Shown: one piece after another, positions 46,091 through 58,110 of the stretch
Numbering within the stretch: position 1 is the stretch's first letter
Layout: each line of letters begins with the position of its first letter
DNA from: Scilla litardierei
Taxonomy: Eukaryota; Streptophyta; Magnoliopsida; Asparagales; Asparagaceae
DNA: 64,000 bases
NCBI GenBank assembly: GCA_030789695.1
Contig: CM061134.1
Location: 57,729,334-57,793,333 of the forward strand
Direction of reading: 5' to 3'
Translations under genes and position numbers: made by a program
Notes under the pieces: model-generated
What the model was told of the DNA's origin: nothing
What the model saw: the letters and a program-made list of their open reading frames with translations, nothing else
Database searches by the model: none

Positions 46091-47501
46091 TGAAGGGATT
46101 TCTGGAACCCTTATGGCACAAAAACTCTATTCCCGTCCTAAGTCGGACGGAACATAGACAGAAAAAGAATTTACAGCGGAAGAAAAATCTATGTTAATCT
46201 AATTAACATGCAGTTAAACGATTTAACTTAGCCCTAAGGTACAAGACCCTAGGCCAAGATCTATACCGGCTTGGGATGGATCTGACCATCCCAAGAAGGA
46301 TCTAACCTACTACGATTAAATTAAACTAATGCTTATTAAAACACATACCCGGAATCTCAACCCTGGGGCAGGCGAGATGTTCCGCACCGTCTTCCGAGCT
46401 GCCCCCGTCCCACGCCGAGCCGCTCCTTGAACCGCTCCTCGAACCGCTCCTCGAACCGCTCCGCATCCCGAGGCGAGCAATCCTCGTGTCGCCGAGCCAA
46501 CCACGTGCCGAAGAAAGTTTCACGCGAGTGAAACCTTCGCCAAGATTTCGGATCTGAATCCGAACTCCTTTGCGGCTTTGCTAGAGCCCTCAGGAGTAAG
46601 GCAGAAATTTAGGGAGATAGAAGAATATTAATTTAAGCCTAGATCCGAGCGTGCTCCAACATTTACGAGAGCCGCTCAGATCTAGAGCTTGGGACGAGTT
46701 TGGAGGAAGGGGGGAGACCCCTATTTATATAGGCGGCGGACTCTCCCCTTTTCCGCAAAACCGATGTGGGACTAATTATTAGGAGTTAATTAAAATCAAG
46801 TTAGTTTGCCCTTCACAAAGTGCAAACTTCCGTGAATTTTAACTCACTAACCGTTGAGCTTCATGATTGATACAACCTATCAATTCGAAGGGTGTTCAAC
46901 GGTGAACGCATAGGAAAAAAACGGTTCGTCAATCGGAGTTCGTTTGACCCTCCAATTGACCACCCAAAGTTCAGCCCACGTCTAGTTTTTCACAAAAACT
47001 GAGCCATCAAATTTCTGCATCAACAAGGGTTCAAAACCTAGGACTGGGGCCCACGGGTGGGCCCCACAGCTTGCTGCGCACGCAAGCCAGAATCAGCCCT
47101 GCCTGGGCAAAATCCCAGGCCGGTGCCTGGGCAGAAGCCCAGGCCCGCGCCTGGGCTTTGCCCAGGCGCTCGGCAGAAGCCCAGGCCAGCGCCTAGTCTT
47201 GCCCAGTGCCTGGGCTTGCCCAGGCCTTGGGCAAAAAATGTCAGTATATTTTCCTTTTGGCCTTATTTGCGCGTATCTTGAGCATCCAGTGTCCGATTTG
47301 GACGCCGTTTAAACCTGGGCGTAGACCGGGACATTCCCGTCTTACTCGTAAATTTTTCCTTGCGTTTATATTATTAAATATAGTCTTAAACTATTTAAGA
47401 CATATTTAATCTCTATTGCATCATATGCAAATAAGTCCCTATCTAGGCTTAAATTATCATTTGCATCAAATACAAATGATCTGAGGGCACATTCCTCTAA
47501 A
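46091..47501 (-). repeat. 5' LTR of the decayed Copia
   Basis: 1411 bp, with fewer GCCTGGGC/GCCCAGGC motifs (about 47098-47230) than the other LTR. Confidence 0.85.
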
Positions 47502-47506
47502 TCAGC

Positions 47507-49170
47507 ATCCCAGGAGAAGATATATTCTCAGTTTTGTTGCGCTGGTAGACTTCTCATTCCCCTACAAAATTCTTCATGTCTGTTTTCATTCCCTTCCAAA
47601 AGAACACTCTCTTCAGTCTGTGTAAGGTTTGCACGGCATCTGAATGCCCAGCCATTGGAGAACTGTGATACTCTTTCAGTAAGATGCCCACAACTTCTTG
47701 GCTGTTAGGATTCACCAGTATTCTTCCCTTGTAATAAAAAATCCCATCTATCTTCTTGATGTGGGTAGATTCCCCAGCATCAGCTTGTCAATTCTGCTCA
47801 ATCTCTTGAAAAAATGAATTTGAAAGCACCATGTTTTTTACCCCTGCATCCAATCAGCTTGAACAGCTGATATCTGATATGTAGAGTAATAATCATCTTG
47901 TAATACCTCTTACCCCTCCATTTCCCTTGATAATGCATCAGCTGCCAAATTCACCCTTCCCGGCTTATATTCTACCTTGTAATCCAATTGTTGCAACTTG
48001 ACTAGCCATTTGCTCTGTATTCCGTGCTGCAGACGCTACCCCAACAAGTGACTCAAGCTCCGGTGGTCAGTACATATGGTAAACTTCCTTCGTATCAAAA
48101 ATGGCTCCATTTCTTTGTTGCAACAATGAGTGCCATCAGCTCTTTCTCATATGTAGATAGAAGGAGATTTCTTCACTTCAATTTGGAGCTCAAATAGGCT
48201 AGTGGCCTGCCCCTTGCATAAGCACAACCACAATGCCATAGACAGATGCGTCACATTCCAGGATGAAGTCCTTTCTGAAGTCTAGGAGGGCTAATACTGG
48301 AGATGACACCAACGCTTCTTTTAGCTTCTGAAAGGCTGATCAGGCTTCCCAGCTCCAAGCGAACTCTCCCTTCTTCAACATGTTGGTGAATGGTGCTGCT
48401 ATACTCCCAAAACCCTTAACAAATTTGCGGTAATAGCCTGCCAAGCCCAAAAATCCCCGCAAAGCATTCACAGTCTTGGGTTCAACCCACGCAACGACAA
48501 CTTCAATTTTTTAGGGTCTGCTGCTACCCCCTCTCCAGAAATTACATGGCCCAAATAATCTACGGAACTCTTGCAAAATTGGCACTTAGACATTTTCACA
48601 AACAGCTTGTTCTCACTTAGAATGTGGAAAACTTTCTCCAAATGGATCTTGTGGGAATGCAAATTGGAGCTGTAGACTAATATATCATCAAAGAATACTA
48701 AGACAAATTGTCGTAGAATTGACCTGAAGATGTGGTTCATCAGAGATTAGAATGTTGAAGGTGCATTTGTGAGGCCGAAGGGCATAACTACGAACTCATA
48801 GTGTCCTTCATGAGTTCAGAACGCCGTTTTATGGATATCCTCCTTCCGAACGCGAATTTGGTGATAGCCCGATCGGAGGTCTAATTTGGAGAAGGTTACT
48901 GCACCGTGGAGGTCGTCCAAGAGTTCATCAATTATTGGAATAGGGAATTTATCCTTCACCGTTTGTTGGTTGAGTGACCAGTAGTCAACACACATCCTCC
49001 ACGAGCCGTCACATTTCTTGACCATCACCACCGGCGAACCATAAGGACTGTTGCTGGCATAGATGACACCCGAATTCATCATTTCTGACACCTGCTTCTC
49101 AATCTCTCCCTTCAGAAAATTAGCGTGCCTATAGGGACGAATACACACTGGCTTGGCCCCCTCTTCCAAT
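47507..49170 (-). pseudogene. pol: Chromovirus RT and RNase H (broken)
   Basis: Minus strand. RT starts MEEGAKPVCIRPYRHANFLK (49169), with GSPVVMVKKCDGSWRMCVDY and [20 protein letters not shown], then a stop at 48816. RT resumes as [18 protein letters not shown] and, after another stop, FVLVFFDDILVYSSNLHSH with the catalytic Asp pair. RNase H (FILECDASVYGI near 48270) and the linker are full of stops. The end, QRNKTENISSPGML, stops at the Copia insertion. Confidence 0.85.
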
Positions 49171-49280
49171 GGTATATGGTGGTCACAGTATCGATGCTGA
49201 GGTAATTCTTTTGGCTCTTCAAAAATGGAGGAATACCTTTCGATCAGCCACTGCAGTTCTTGAGGCTGCCCGTGGAGCTC

Positions 49281-50902
49281 CTAAGACACACATTGCATAT
49301 CTCTTGGTGCCATGGACAATGACTTGAGTTGAATGATGTACACAGTTCCTTCTTTTCTCAGGGTTCTTTGCATCTGCTTCTCATTTATCAGTTGAGAGTC
49401 TCCTTTGTAGCCTTGCCATACGCATTCCTTACCAAGGTACTGGAATTTCATTTGCAGTTTCTTAAAATTCATAACAATATCATCCAATTTTCCCAACCAT
49501 TGAGTTCCCAACACTATTTGATTCCCTCCCATAGGCAAAAATAAGAGATCAAGGAGCAAGTAATGCCCTGGCAATTGAGCAATACCTCCTTGCACCATCC
49601 TGAGCCCTCTAGTTTGTCTCCATTGGCCACCGCCATTTTAAAGGCCTTTAAGTCTTCCACCTTCAATTCTAATGACCTGGTTAGCTTTGGGTGTATAAAG
49701 CTGTGTGTCGAGCCATAGTCTACCAACACAAGCACGGATTGTCCCTTAATACTTCCCTCCAGACGTAATGTATGTGCTGCAAGCACCCCACACATTGCCT
49801 GCAATGAGATGTCAGCTGAATCCTCTCTTTCCTCTGTTTCGGCCTCCTCTTCTGAGTCTTGCCTTCCTATCATAACCCCCATGTCCGATGCTGCTTCTAT
49901 TGCTTCCTCGTCCCCCCAGATGCCTTCCATAATGAATAGCTTCTTACCCTTGTGATCCCTGCTCCATTTTTCATCACACCCAAAACACAGGTGATTTCTC
50001 CTCTTATACTGAATCTCCTCTTGTGTTAATTTCCTAGAAATGGGAGTTAAGTTGGTATTTCTAGTAGACGTTAAGGTAGTAGTAGTATGAAAAGTGGTTT
50101 TGGCTGGAGAACTCACTATTGTGGAAGGCCTAGCTGATCTTTTGGACACTAAAATTTTCTCTTCAAAATTTTTTGCCAGTCTAATAGCATCTGTCAGATC
50201 ATGTGGTTCTCCAGCCGCTACTTCATACATTATCTCCTCCTTGAGCCCGCCAACGAACTTGTCGAGTATATATTCCTTTGGTAATTTGTCTAGGAACCCC
50301 ATAACTTCCTCCAACTTCTTGAGATAATCCCTAACAGATCCCTCCTGCTTCAAATTGGAAAACACTCTGAAAGGCTTCTCCATCTCGGGTGGACCAAAAC
50401 AAGTTAGAACCTCCTTCTTGAAGATTTCCCACCTCATGAACCCATCTATATCGTTTTTTGCACAGTCGAACCACTGGAGAGCCTCCTCCTTTAAGTAGAA
50501 TCCGCATACATTCACCCATGAGTCCCTACCAGTCTTATAGTATTCAAAAATTTGAAGCACTTGATTCAGCCAGGGTATGACTTCTTCACCCCCTCTAAAC
50601 GATGGAAACTCTGGTCTCAGTCCCTTGGGATATCCCTCTCCTGGGCCATTATTATCACCCCTTCCATGACCAGAGTAATCACCTCTTTCATAAAAAGATT
50701 GAGTCACGTCTCTCTGGTTTGATCTTCCGTGACTATCTAAGTAACAAGATAATGGCATAGTACCCTTAGTGAGGTTCTCGAGCTTATTTGAAATATCTTG
50801 GAATTGAGCACTGTTGAAGATGATCTGCTGTTGAATCTGCTGCTGCACAAAGTTCCATTGATGCTCAATGCGAAGGTGAGTTGATTTCTGGTCCTTCTCC
50901 AT
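49281..50902 (-). pseudogene. gag: Chromovirus gag and protease
   Basis: An open frame of 462 codons (50902-49514) begins MEKDQKSTHLRIEHQWNF. The gag domain covers GLRPEFPSFRGGEEVIPWLN to LTDAIRLAKNFEEKI. A knuckle of the Cys-Cys-Trp-His type reads CFGCDEKWSRDHKGKK, with the last Cys replaced. The protease motif reads VLVDYGSTHSFIH, so the catalytic DSG has become DYG. A frameshift near 49560 separates it from GGNQIVLGTQWLGKLDDIV, the protease C-terminal part (49598-49281). Confidence 0.85.
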
Positions 50903-51053
50903 TCGCTCTCACTGCTGTCGGATCTGGGATTGGATCTCCTTCTGTTCGTCTTCAAGATTTTGGAATCACTCCGTCCACGAATCCTCAGAGATGGCGTTAC
51001 CTTCAGCATCAAATCCTTCCCCTTGGCTTGTAGTTGGCTGCTCTGATACCAAA

Positions 51054-51663
51054 TGTAAAGGTGCCTCTCCCTCCGGTTGATTCTATGGCAGCTCCTCCTC
51101 CTCATGTCTCTTCTGTGGCCTCCCCATTGATACTTGGCCACGAGTTTACCGCAAGAACAATCAAAGAAAAGAAGAGAACAAACAAGAGAAAGCAACAAGC
51201 ACAAAAGAAAGCAAATTCTCAATTGAGTGTTGATTGAATTTTAGACTGAACGATATTACAATTTCGCTCCTTAGCTATATATATTCCCTCAGCCCTCTTC
51301 CGCCATTTCTAACAGAATTCTCTAACAAATTCTTGTTAGAATACATCCGCACCATCAATTGGATTCCCTTGTGCTGGAGACGAGAAAAGAAGCCAGCTCA
51401 TAATTCCGTTAGGCTCAACGAACTCGGGTCCACCTTATCCGATATCCAACGGCCGTGGGCACTTCATTTAATTCTTTAATGACCACGATTATTCACAGAA
51501 TCGGACGGCTCAGATCTTTTGGTCAATTGGATCAACGCTGTTGCCAACTTCAACGGCTAGCTTCTTGGATTCAAATCACGCGGCAATCCTTTCCCCTCCT
51601 TCAGCAAACGGCGGCGACGGCTTCGCTGTTTCCAATGCCCTCAGCTCCACTGGGTCTCTTACA
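51054..51663 (-). repeat. 5' LTR of the chromovirus
   Basis: 610 bp, a few percent different from the left LTR by eye. The primer site abuts it at 51053. Confidence 0.88.
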
Positions 51664-51668
51664 GCTAT

Positions 51669-52025
51669 GTTCCCTTTGCAGGAATATGTGCTCTAACGTC
51701 CTAAAGTATCCCATCGTTTAAAAATAAAGAAGTTGGAATTTGCAACTTAAACAACAAGAATTTATCAGTTTGCAGGTCCAAACTCACCTCTTTTGGCATC
51801 AAAAGACTTTGGAATGACTCTGCAAAAGCAACAACAAGATAAACACAAGAATGAAACCAATTAGTGAATGAATTGTCAATGCTAATTAAAGGTTCAATTA
51901 TAAAGAAAAGAAGCAAAGGCAATGCCAACTATAAAATTGCATAGAGCTTCACATTCTTGAGAAAAAAAATGGGAAAGTTTGACTACAAACACATTAGGAT
52001 TCACCAAAAGGTCAATAACATTGAC
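51669..52025 (-). other. LOG intron sequence around a tiny exon
   Basis: Host non-coding sequence left between the chromovirus and the next Copia. Apart from the 32-nt exon at 51788-51819 nothing was recognised. Confidence 0.5.
51788..51819 (-). pseudogene. LOG: Short internal LOG exon (VIPKxLMPRE exon)
   Basis: On the minus strand TGCTTTTGCAG|AGTCATTCC and AAAAGAG|GTGAGTT give clean splice borders for a 32-nt exon. Plant LOG genes have a tiny exon for VIPKTLMPRE here. The text fits that peptide except for one extra T in TCTTTTGATG, so read alone it is frameshifted. Joined to 59423-59510, whose end is one base short, the frame stays open but the peptide becomes ESFQSLLMPKE. Confidence 0.6.
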
Positions 52026-52559
52026 CCTTTTGTTGTGAGTTGAGGGAGGCTTTTGGCCTCCCTCCCCTCATCATCTCACCATTACTCCCCACTAACTTAG
52101 TGGGGAGTCCCTTGGACTCCAAATCTCATGATGAAGTGAATATATAGAGAGCCATGGCTTAGGCCATGACTACTCCGTATGGAGATAATTTTACTCTTCT
52201 GTTAATCTCTCTCAACACGTTATCAGCACCTACGCTCTTATCTTTTTTTATCTTTCCATCCCGTTCCATCTCAAAAATCAAACCCCTACATGCGCGAAGG
52301 AATCTGTTGTTGCGACTTACCGTTGCGGAGAAGCTTTGCGGGGATTTTTCTTTTGAGCGTATCGGAAGCGGAACTATCTACGGATTTTTATTTACACGTT
52401 ATTCCCTAGATCTTTGATATAGAGGTAAAATTCTATTCCCGTAGATAAACATTATAGACCATATGTTGATTATTTTATACAAATCAACATATCAAAAAAA
52501 TAGAATAAATAAAAACCAATACGGTTTTTCACCCAAATTCCCCTAAATTGGGTTTAAAA

Positions 52560-53160
52560 CGGATTTTTTTATTCAAATAAAAAAATTTTCCACAAAAAAA
52601 AATTTCTCCCCCCAGCAGGGGGAACTTGTCCCCGAGTCTTCCTGGGCTCGGTCGCCCCACTGTGCCCCCCTCCCCCCGGTCGGGAGGGGGTCTCTCCGTC
52701 GACGCCTCCTCCCCTACCGGCCCAGAAGTGCCGGTTCGGCTTCGTCGGCGTTGGCCTCCTCCGAATCGCCTGCCTCGATTCGCCGCTTCGGCTTAGTCGT
52801 CGGTGTCCTCCGAATCGCTGCATCGAATCGCGAGCGTCGGCGATGGCCTAGATTTGCAGCGTCGGAGGCCTCGTCCAATCCGATGAGTTGAATGGCGATG
52901 AGGTACGGCCGATATGAATTTTTGAATTGTATCAGTGGCTCCTCGGGGGAATTACTAATGGGTTTCATTTGTACCCATAAGTTGAATCGTCGGGGGGCTC
53001 CTCGGGGGCGGCGCCGAGAAGGATTTGACTTGAATTGAATTGAATGGCTGGCTGATTGCTTAGAATTGAATGGTGATGAGTTGCCTATGGGGCTTGCATG
53101 ATTAAGCTTCATAGCATTAATAAACATTATTTGGCTGATGATATGACACATGTTATTTCC
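52560..53160. other. GC-rich leader of the Copia
   Basis: Within the 2.25 kb between LTR and gag this part is C- and G-rich, for example CCCCCCTCCCCCCGG near 52665 and GGCTCCTCGGGGG repeated at about 52938 and 52998. Open frames here look accidental. Confidence 0.4.
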
Positions 53161-53549
53161 ATTGGCGGTCCATCCTGCTCCTTCTTGCAGCCTCCATACA
53201 CGAGAGCATGTCTATATACTGTGGCTTTTTATAAAAAAATATTATTAAAAGCCTAGGTAAATTTTCTGTTCACTTCCATTTAATATAACAGCTTGCATAA
53301 CTGTTATCGAAAGAATTCCTTTGGACGTTCTATAACGATCCATTATCATTCTCCAACTTTCAATTAATATTGATTAATGGAGACATATATGAACCAAACA
53401 AATACATGCTAGATTAAACTGAGCAGAGCACTCATCGTTATATGTTTAAGTCCATGTCATAATCCAAGTGAACTCCAATTTTGCCGATTGCAACACAAGG
53501 TGAAACATTTGGACATATTAGAATAATAATTAATTTTGTGTTCTAATTT

Positions 53550-53870
53550 AGGCCTGAAGCCCAGTTTATAACAATGACAATAAGTTTTATGGGCCATCTG
53601 CCCCATTCAGATTAATTATTAATTTTGACTTCTAAATTGGGCCAGAAGCCCAGTTAATCCAATTGCAAAATTAATGAGTTAATTAAATTTTTGCAAATGG
53701 GCCTGCAGCCCAAATATTAATAATAATTTAATTTGGCTATTTTTTATTGGGATAGAAGCCAAGTTAATAAAATTGCTTATTAAAATGATTAATATTTTAC
53801 TTATGGGCCTGCAGCCCCAATCAAAATATTAATTTATTTTAATTTCTTGTTTTGGGCTTGACGCCCAGTT
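53550..53870. repeat. Array of seven GGGC...GCCC hairpins in the leader
   Basis: Variants of TGGGCCTGAAGCCCAGTT occur at about 53550, 53591, 53639, 53699, 53749, 53804 and 53853, 41-60 bp apart in AT-rich text rich in AATTAAT. Each has complementary GGGC and GCCC arms around five bases; the copy at 53749 is decayed. Confidence 0.8.
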
Positions 53871-54474
53871 TGTCAAATTGCGAAAATTATGTTAAATATC
53901 ACTCTTGCACTGTTAATTATTTATGGATTATTAGTATTTTTCAAAATATAATTATCTTAAGGATCCTGCGACCGCTCTGCCGTTAGTCATCTAACCTAAC
54001 GGTGTATGACGTCTCCCCGTGGTCCGAGAGATTATTATATTTTATAGTCTCTTTTTCCATATTATATATGCCTGAGTTATATGCGTGGTTGTTTCTTTGT
54101 GCCTGTAGCATATTAAAAACTGCGTGGATGTTTATATAAGTTAAAATGTGATTTTGGGATCGGCCAGTTTGATACCTTTAATATTCTTTGCACTTTTATT
54201 TTCTTTTGAGAGAATTTGTAAGTGAGGATTAAATGTATTAATGCCAAAGACCGGTGTAGCGACAAATGAAGACGGAGATGAAATTTGCAAAATATAGGGA
54301 CCCATTCTGGGTTTCCAACTTGTATTTTTCTTTGCTTTATGAACTGTATATCGGACTACGGACTTTTGAACGTTTTTGGGTCTCTGGCCGATCCCCACAT
54401 TTTACTTATTTTTATTCTTTTTGCATGAATTTACATTTTAATTAATTCATGCTTATTTTAAATTGCATAGATAA

Positions 54475-55505
54475 ATGGCAAAATTGGCAAGCGTCGATTT
54501 CGAAGTTCTTGATGCTGCAGGAAAGAATTACCTGAGTTGGCGAGTGGACCTGAAGTTCCACTTGCGTTCGATGGCCCTCCTTGGCTCAATTTTATCTCCC
54601 TCATCGGCCCCAGCAGCGGCCGATGCTTCTGCTAGTAAGGCTCAAGAAGCGGCCCAATCGTCTAGCAGCACTCCTACCACTGTCTCCGATGTGGATAAGG
54701 CGAAAGCCATTATCTACATTAGGAAACATATAGATCGGACCTTAAAGGACGAATACCTAACGGTAGATGACCCAATGGAGCTGTGGATAGCGCTGGAGGC
54801 ACGGTATAAACATCAAATTGATGTAATATTACCGCGTGCCAGTTATGAGTGTGAAAACCTCAGACTTCAGGACTATAAGTCCGTCTCTGAGTATAACTCT
54901 GCACTTCATAATATCACCTCACGCCTGAAGTTGTGCGGTGAAGAAGTGATAGAGCAACGCATGTTGGAAAAGACATTTACCTCGTTTCACGAGAAAGATG
55001 CAATCCTCATGCAGCAGTATCGTGAACGCAACTTCACGAAATTCTCTGACTTGATCTCTTGCCTCCTTAGGGCAGAGCAGAATAGAGATTTACTGCTTGC
55101 TACTCATAATCTACGACCAGCTGGTACTGCCCCTATCCCTGAAGCCCACCACGTTTCTCCCCAGAAGTGGAAAAACAATAAGAAGGCTAGAAAGAATAAA
55201 GGGAAGGCTGTAATGCAGCCAGCGCGAGGAGAAGCAACCCAGACCAACAACAACAGAGAAATGAGAAACCTAACATTGAATCGTAAGAACACTGACCAAG
55301 TGTCAATTCCTAACAAGAACTGGGAGGATAAATGACATCGATGGGGCATGACTGGACATTGGTCCAGAAACTGCCGCACTCCTCGCCACCTCCAGGAACT
55401 GTATCAGGCGAGCCAGAAGTCTCTGCCTGAAACAAACTTGGCGGCTGTTCAGCCGCCAACAAATTTCACTGCAAAAGACTTCGAGAATGAAGACCTGCTC
55501 GATTG
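54475..55505 (+). pseudogene. gag: Copia gag, nearly open
   Basis: Starts MAKLASVDFEVLDAAGKNYL. The UBN2-type domain shows LWIALEARYKHQIDVILPRA, MLEKTFTSFHEKDAILMQQY and FSDLISCLLRAEQNRDLLLA. TGA at 55333 falls where the first Cys of the zinc knuckle is expected; HRWGMTGHWSRNC follows with the second Cys changed to Trp. The frame then runs to a stop at 55504 after FENEDLLD. The strong preservation compared with pol is notable. Confidence 0.87.
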
Positions 55506-55559
55506 AGCCCTATCTTTATGTCTATGCATTTAAATTTACATATAGCTTCATCTTTAGTT

Positions 55560-58110
55560 TGCTTTTGTACGAACTTTTATTGGTATGTCATTTTACATTT
55601 CCTTAAATAAAATTTCGTTTTGCATATAGATGAAGTATGTAATATTGTGGACAGTGCCTCGTTGCACTGGTGTAGCATTTATATTGCTCCCACATAAAAC
55701 GAGATTATAAGATGCAAACTTCTCACCTTAAACATATAGGAATTTTCCAAGTTTCAAGCATATTTCGTTTAAACGAACATAACTTGAAAACTGTGGATAA
55801 TAAATATTGAATATCAATATAAAACTCGTGAAGAGGATGGCCAGAAGACCATCTACTTACGATTTCATTGGACCCCCGTCGGGCCCCTATAATTACAGAT
55901 ATTCATCCTATAGAAAGCCAACTTGACTTAGCACCAGAAGTGCCTTTCATTGCCATAAGTTTTTAACTCTGGCAAAAATGGACTTGGTCATCCTGGATCA
56001 GCGATGATGGACGCATCATCAAATGAATCCATTGGAGAACCTGAAGATTCTTCAAAAGACTGAGTTTCCTTTGTCGTAAGGGCATACTTTTAGAGAGACC
56101 TTCCCTCCTGAAAGTGGGATGAGAGTCTCCTGGCTTCATTGAGAGAATACATGGTGACCTTTGCGGGCCTATTCACCCCGCAAGTGGCCCATTTTCGGTA
56201 CTTCATTGTACTGATTGATGCATCTATAAGATGGTCTTATGTGTGCCTTTATATTCACTCGCAACATAGCTTTCTCAAAGCTTATAATGTGGGTGAATTC
56301 ACTACACATATCTTTGAAGACTTCTGCCAAGCAACTGGCATTGAAATTGAACATCCTGTAGTATGTTCATACTCATAATGAGTTATTAGAGGCTCTGGTA
56401 AAGAGACTCCAATGGATTTCACGTCCATTGTTAAATCCCAGTTGCCTGTTGATGTTTAGGGACCAAAACACTGCATTCCGCATCGCTTATCACGATATGG
56501 CCCGCTTGTGGCCATATCTTATTGCTGATGCCGCTTGCTTATGGTTTACCACCAAGTCTTGATAAATGTGAATTTGATGAGCAAAGTCTCATTGAAATAG
56601 GCACGCAGTCTAAAGAAGCCTGAAGCTTCTGAGACCATATCATAGGACACAAAAGTCCTAATCTCGTTATGATCCGCATACTTTTTCTGTGTGAAGATGA
56701 GATCCAGAAGATCCTTCACATTCAGACTAAAGTACATCAATTGCCGGATAAATTTACGGACAACCAGAAGATTGTTCATTCACACGTCCCTGCTGCCAAC
56801 ACGCCAGCTAGGATTGACATTCCCAAAGATGGATGCAATCCACCGGCAGCAGAATTGGCTGTACCTCAATTGAAAAGAGGACGCCCGCCAGGTTAAAAAT
56901 ATAAAAATTTCCTCGAAAGAAGAATATTCCTGGATATATTAAAATGATCCATCCACAGGATGCTGAGCTCAGACCAGCAACCTCTCCCCTCCTAATTTCC
57001 CCTGCAGAGGAAACAACAGGAGAAAAATCATTATATTACGTACGTACTGGAGAGGTACTGGACAGTAATAGCACAGTCGTCGACGACGGTTTTGCTTTCG
57101 CTATTGCGTTCACGTCGCTGAATACGACGATGACGTCAACCCACTTTTCTATAGCATAAACGCATAGATTGGCCAAAGTGGGACGAGGCAATAAGAGTAG
57201 AGCTGGACTCACTCTTGAAAAGCAAAGTCTTGGGACCAGTAGTCCATACACCTGAATGTGTAAAACCTGTGGAATATAAGTTGGATTTCATAAGAAATTG
57301 AAATAAAGGAAATGTGATCATTTTCCTACTAAGCCTAAACTTCTCTGAAAAAGCCAATAAATGCAGCTCATGGACGTTGTGACTGCATACATATACGGCA
57401 ATATAGATATAGAGATCTATATAAAACTTCCAGAAGGGTATACTCTACCCCCAGAGATGAAAGAGAGACGTAGAAACGTCTTCTCCATAAAGGCTACAAA
57501 GATCATTAGTTGATCTTAAGCAATATTCTGCCCGTATATCTTTTTCGAAAGATCGTTGACAGGGTTTGTGATATTCGCCGTACATGTGGTCGACTTAAAG
57601 CAAATAGGATCTCCTGCAGAGACCATTGTGATATCAGATAGCTTTAAGCATACCTTGGAAATGAAAAACCTAGGTATAACAAGGTATTGTCTCGACTTAC
57701 ATATTTAACACCTTCGTGGTGTAACCCCTTAATATCCTTCATACACATGGAGTTTATGAAGAATGATGTCCATTTGCAACCTATTAAAAATGGATGCTTA
57801 TTTATGACACCTTCCAGTCGCTGGAAGAGGGGGAGGACATCCTAGGTCCCGAAGAGCCTAGCTCTAGTGTACTTGTTACACTTCTTTATCTGGCCAACTG
57901 CACGTGTCTTTTATAGAACGTCTGCAGTAAAGTTGTTAACCAGATACAGTGTTGTCCTGGAGAGCACCACTAGACCAAGGATAAGCTGCTTCTGCGCAAC
58001 TTCCAAGGGTCAAGGAATATATATCGCATATGCAGGTTTAAAGATCATCGCGATGACTAAAACACAAAAGGCCGGCCACCTCCTAAATATCTACACATCA
58101 TCCTCCTATG
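55560..58110 (+). pseudogene. pol: Copia pol remnants
   Basis: Fragments in the right order: integrase FRYFIVLIDASIRWSYVCL (56190 on) and an Asn-Val-Gly-Glu-Phe stretch fitting NAGEF; a linker with DIPKDGCNPP and LKRGRPPG (56770-56895); RT start GPVVHTPECVKPVEYK (57220 on) and MDVVTAYIYGNIDIEIYIKL (57370 on); EMKNLGITRYCLDLHI (57660 on). Stops, shifts and deletions occur every 50-200 bp. No protease or full catalytic set is left. Confidence 0.75.

Larger units (their letters stand above)
39373..47501 (-). mobile_element. Decayed Copia with palindrome-rich LTRs
   Basis: LTRs at 39373-40808 (1436 bp) and 46091-47501 (1411 bp). On the minus strand they run TGTAGAGGAATGTGC to CCCTTCA. The duplication is ACAGC (39368-39372) versus TCAGC (47502-47506), one mismatch. 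The primer site is TGGTATCAAA at about 46080-46089 (minus), and GAGTGCAAGTGGGAGA precedes the left LTR. The 5.3-kb interior has almost no open frame. The sequence ADPLTKALPHEVGKTYV (minus, about 42010-42060) and a damaged integrase (43168-43413) identify it as Ty1/Copia. It inserted into the chromovirus integrase. Confidence 0.85.
27735..51663 (-). mobile_element. Chromovirus (Ty3/Gypsy), split by two later insertions
   Basis: LTRs at 27735-28346 (612 bp) and 51054-51663 (610 bp), with TG...CA ends on the minus strand and the perfect duplication GCTAT (27730-27734, 51664-51668). The primer site TGGTATCAGAGC (about 51042-51053, minus) and a purine tract AAAAATGGGAGGGG next to the left LTR fix its direction. 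Its own sequence is 27735-29374, 39295-39367 and 47507-51663, about 5.9 kb after removing insertions and duplications. Domain order is gag, protease, RT, RNase H, integrase. The CxxC...W...H knuckle and FFDDILVYSS suggest a Reina-like lineage (moderate). Confidence 0.9.

Noticed and set aside
52569..52823. Arg/Gly/Pro-rich frame in the Copia leader
   Set aside because: Compositional artefact of GC-rich leader; no homology recognised and no conserved start context.
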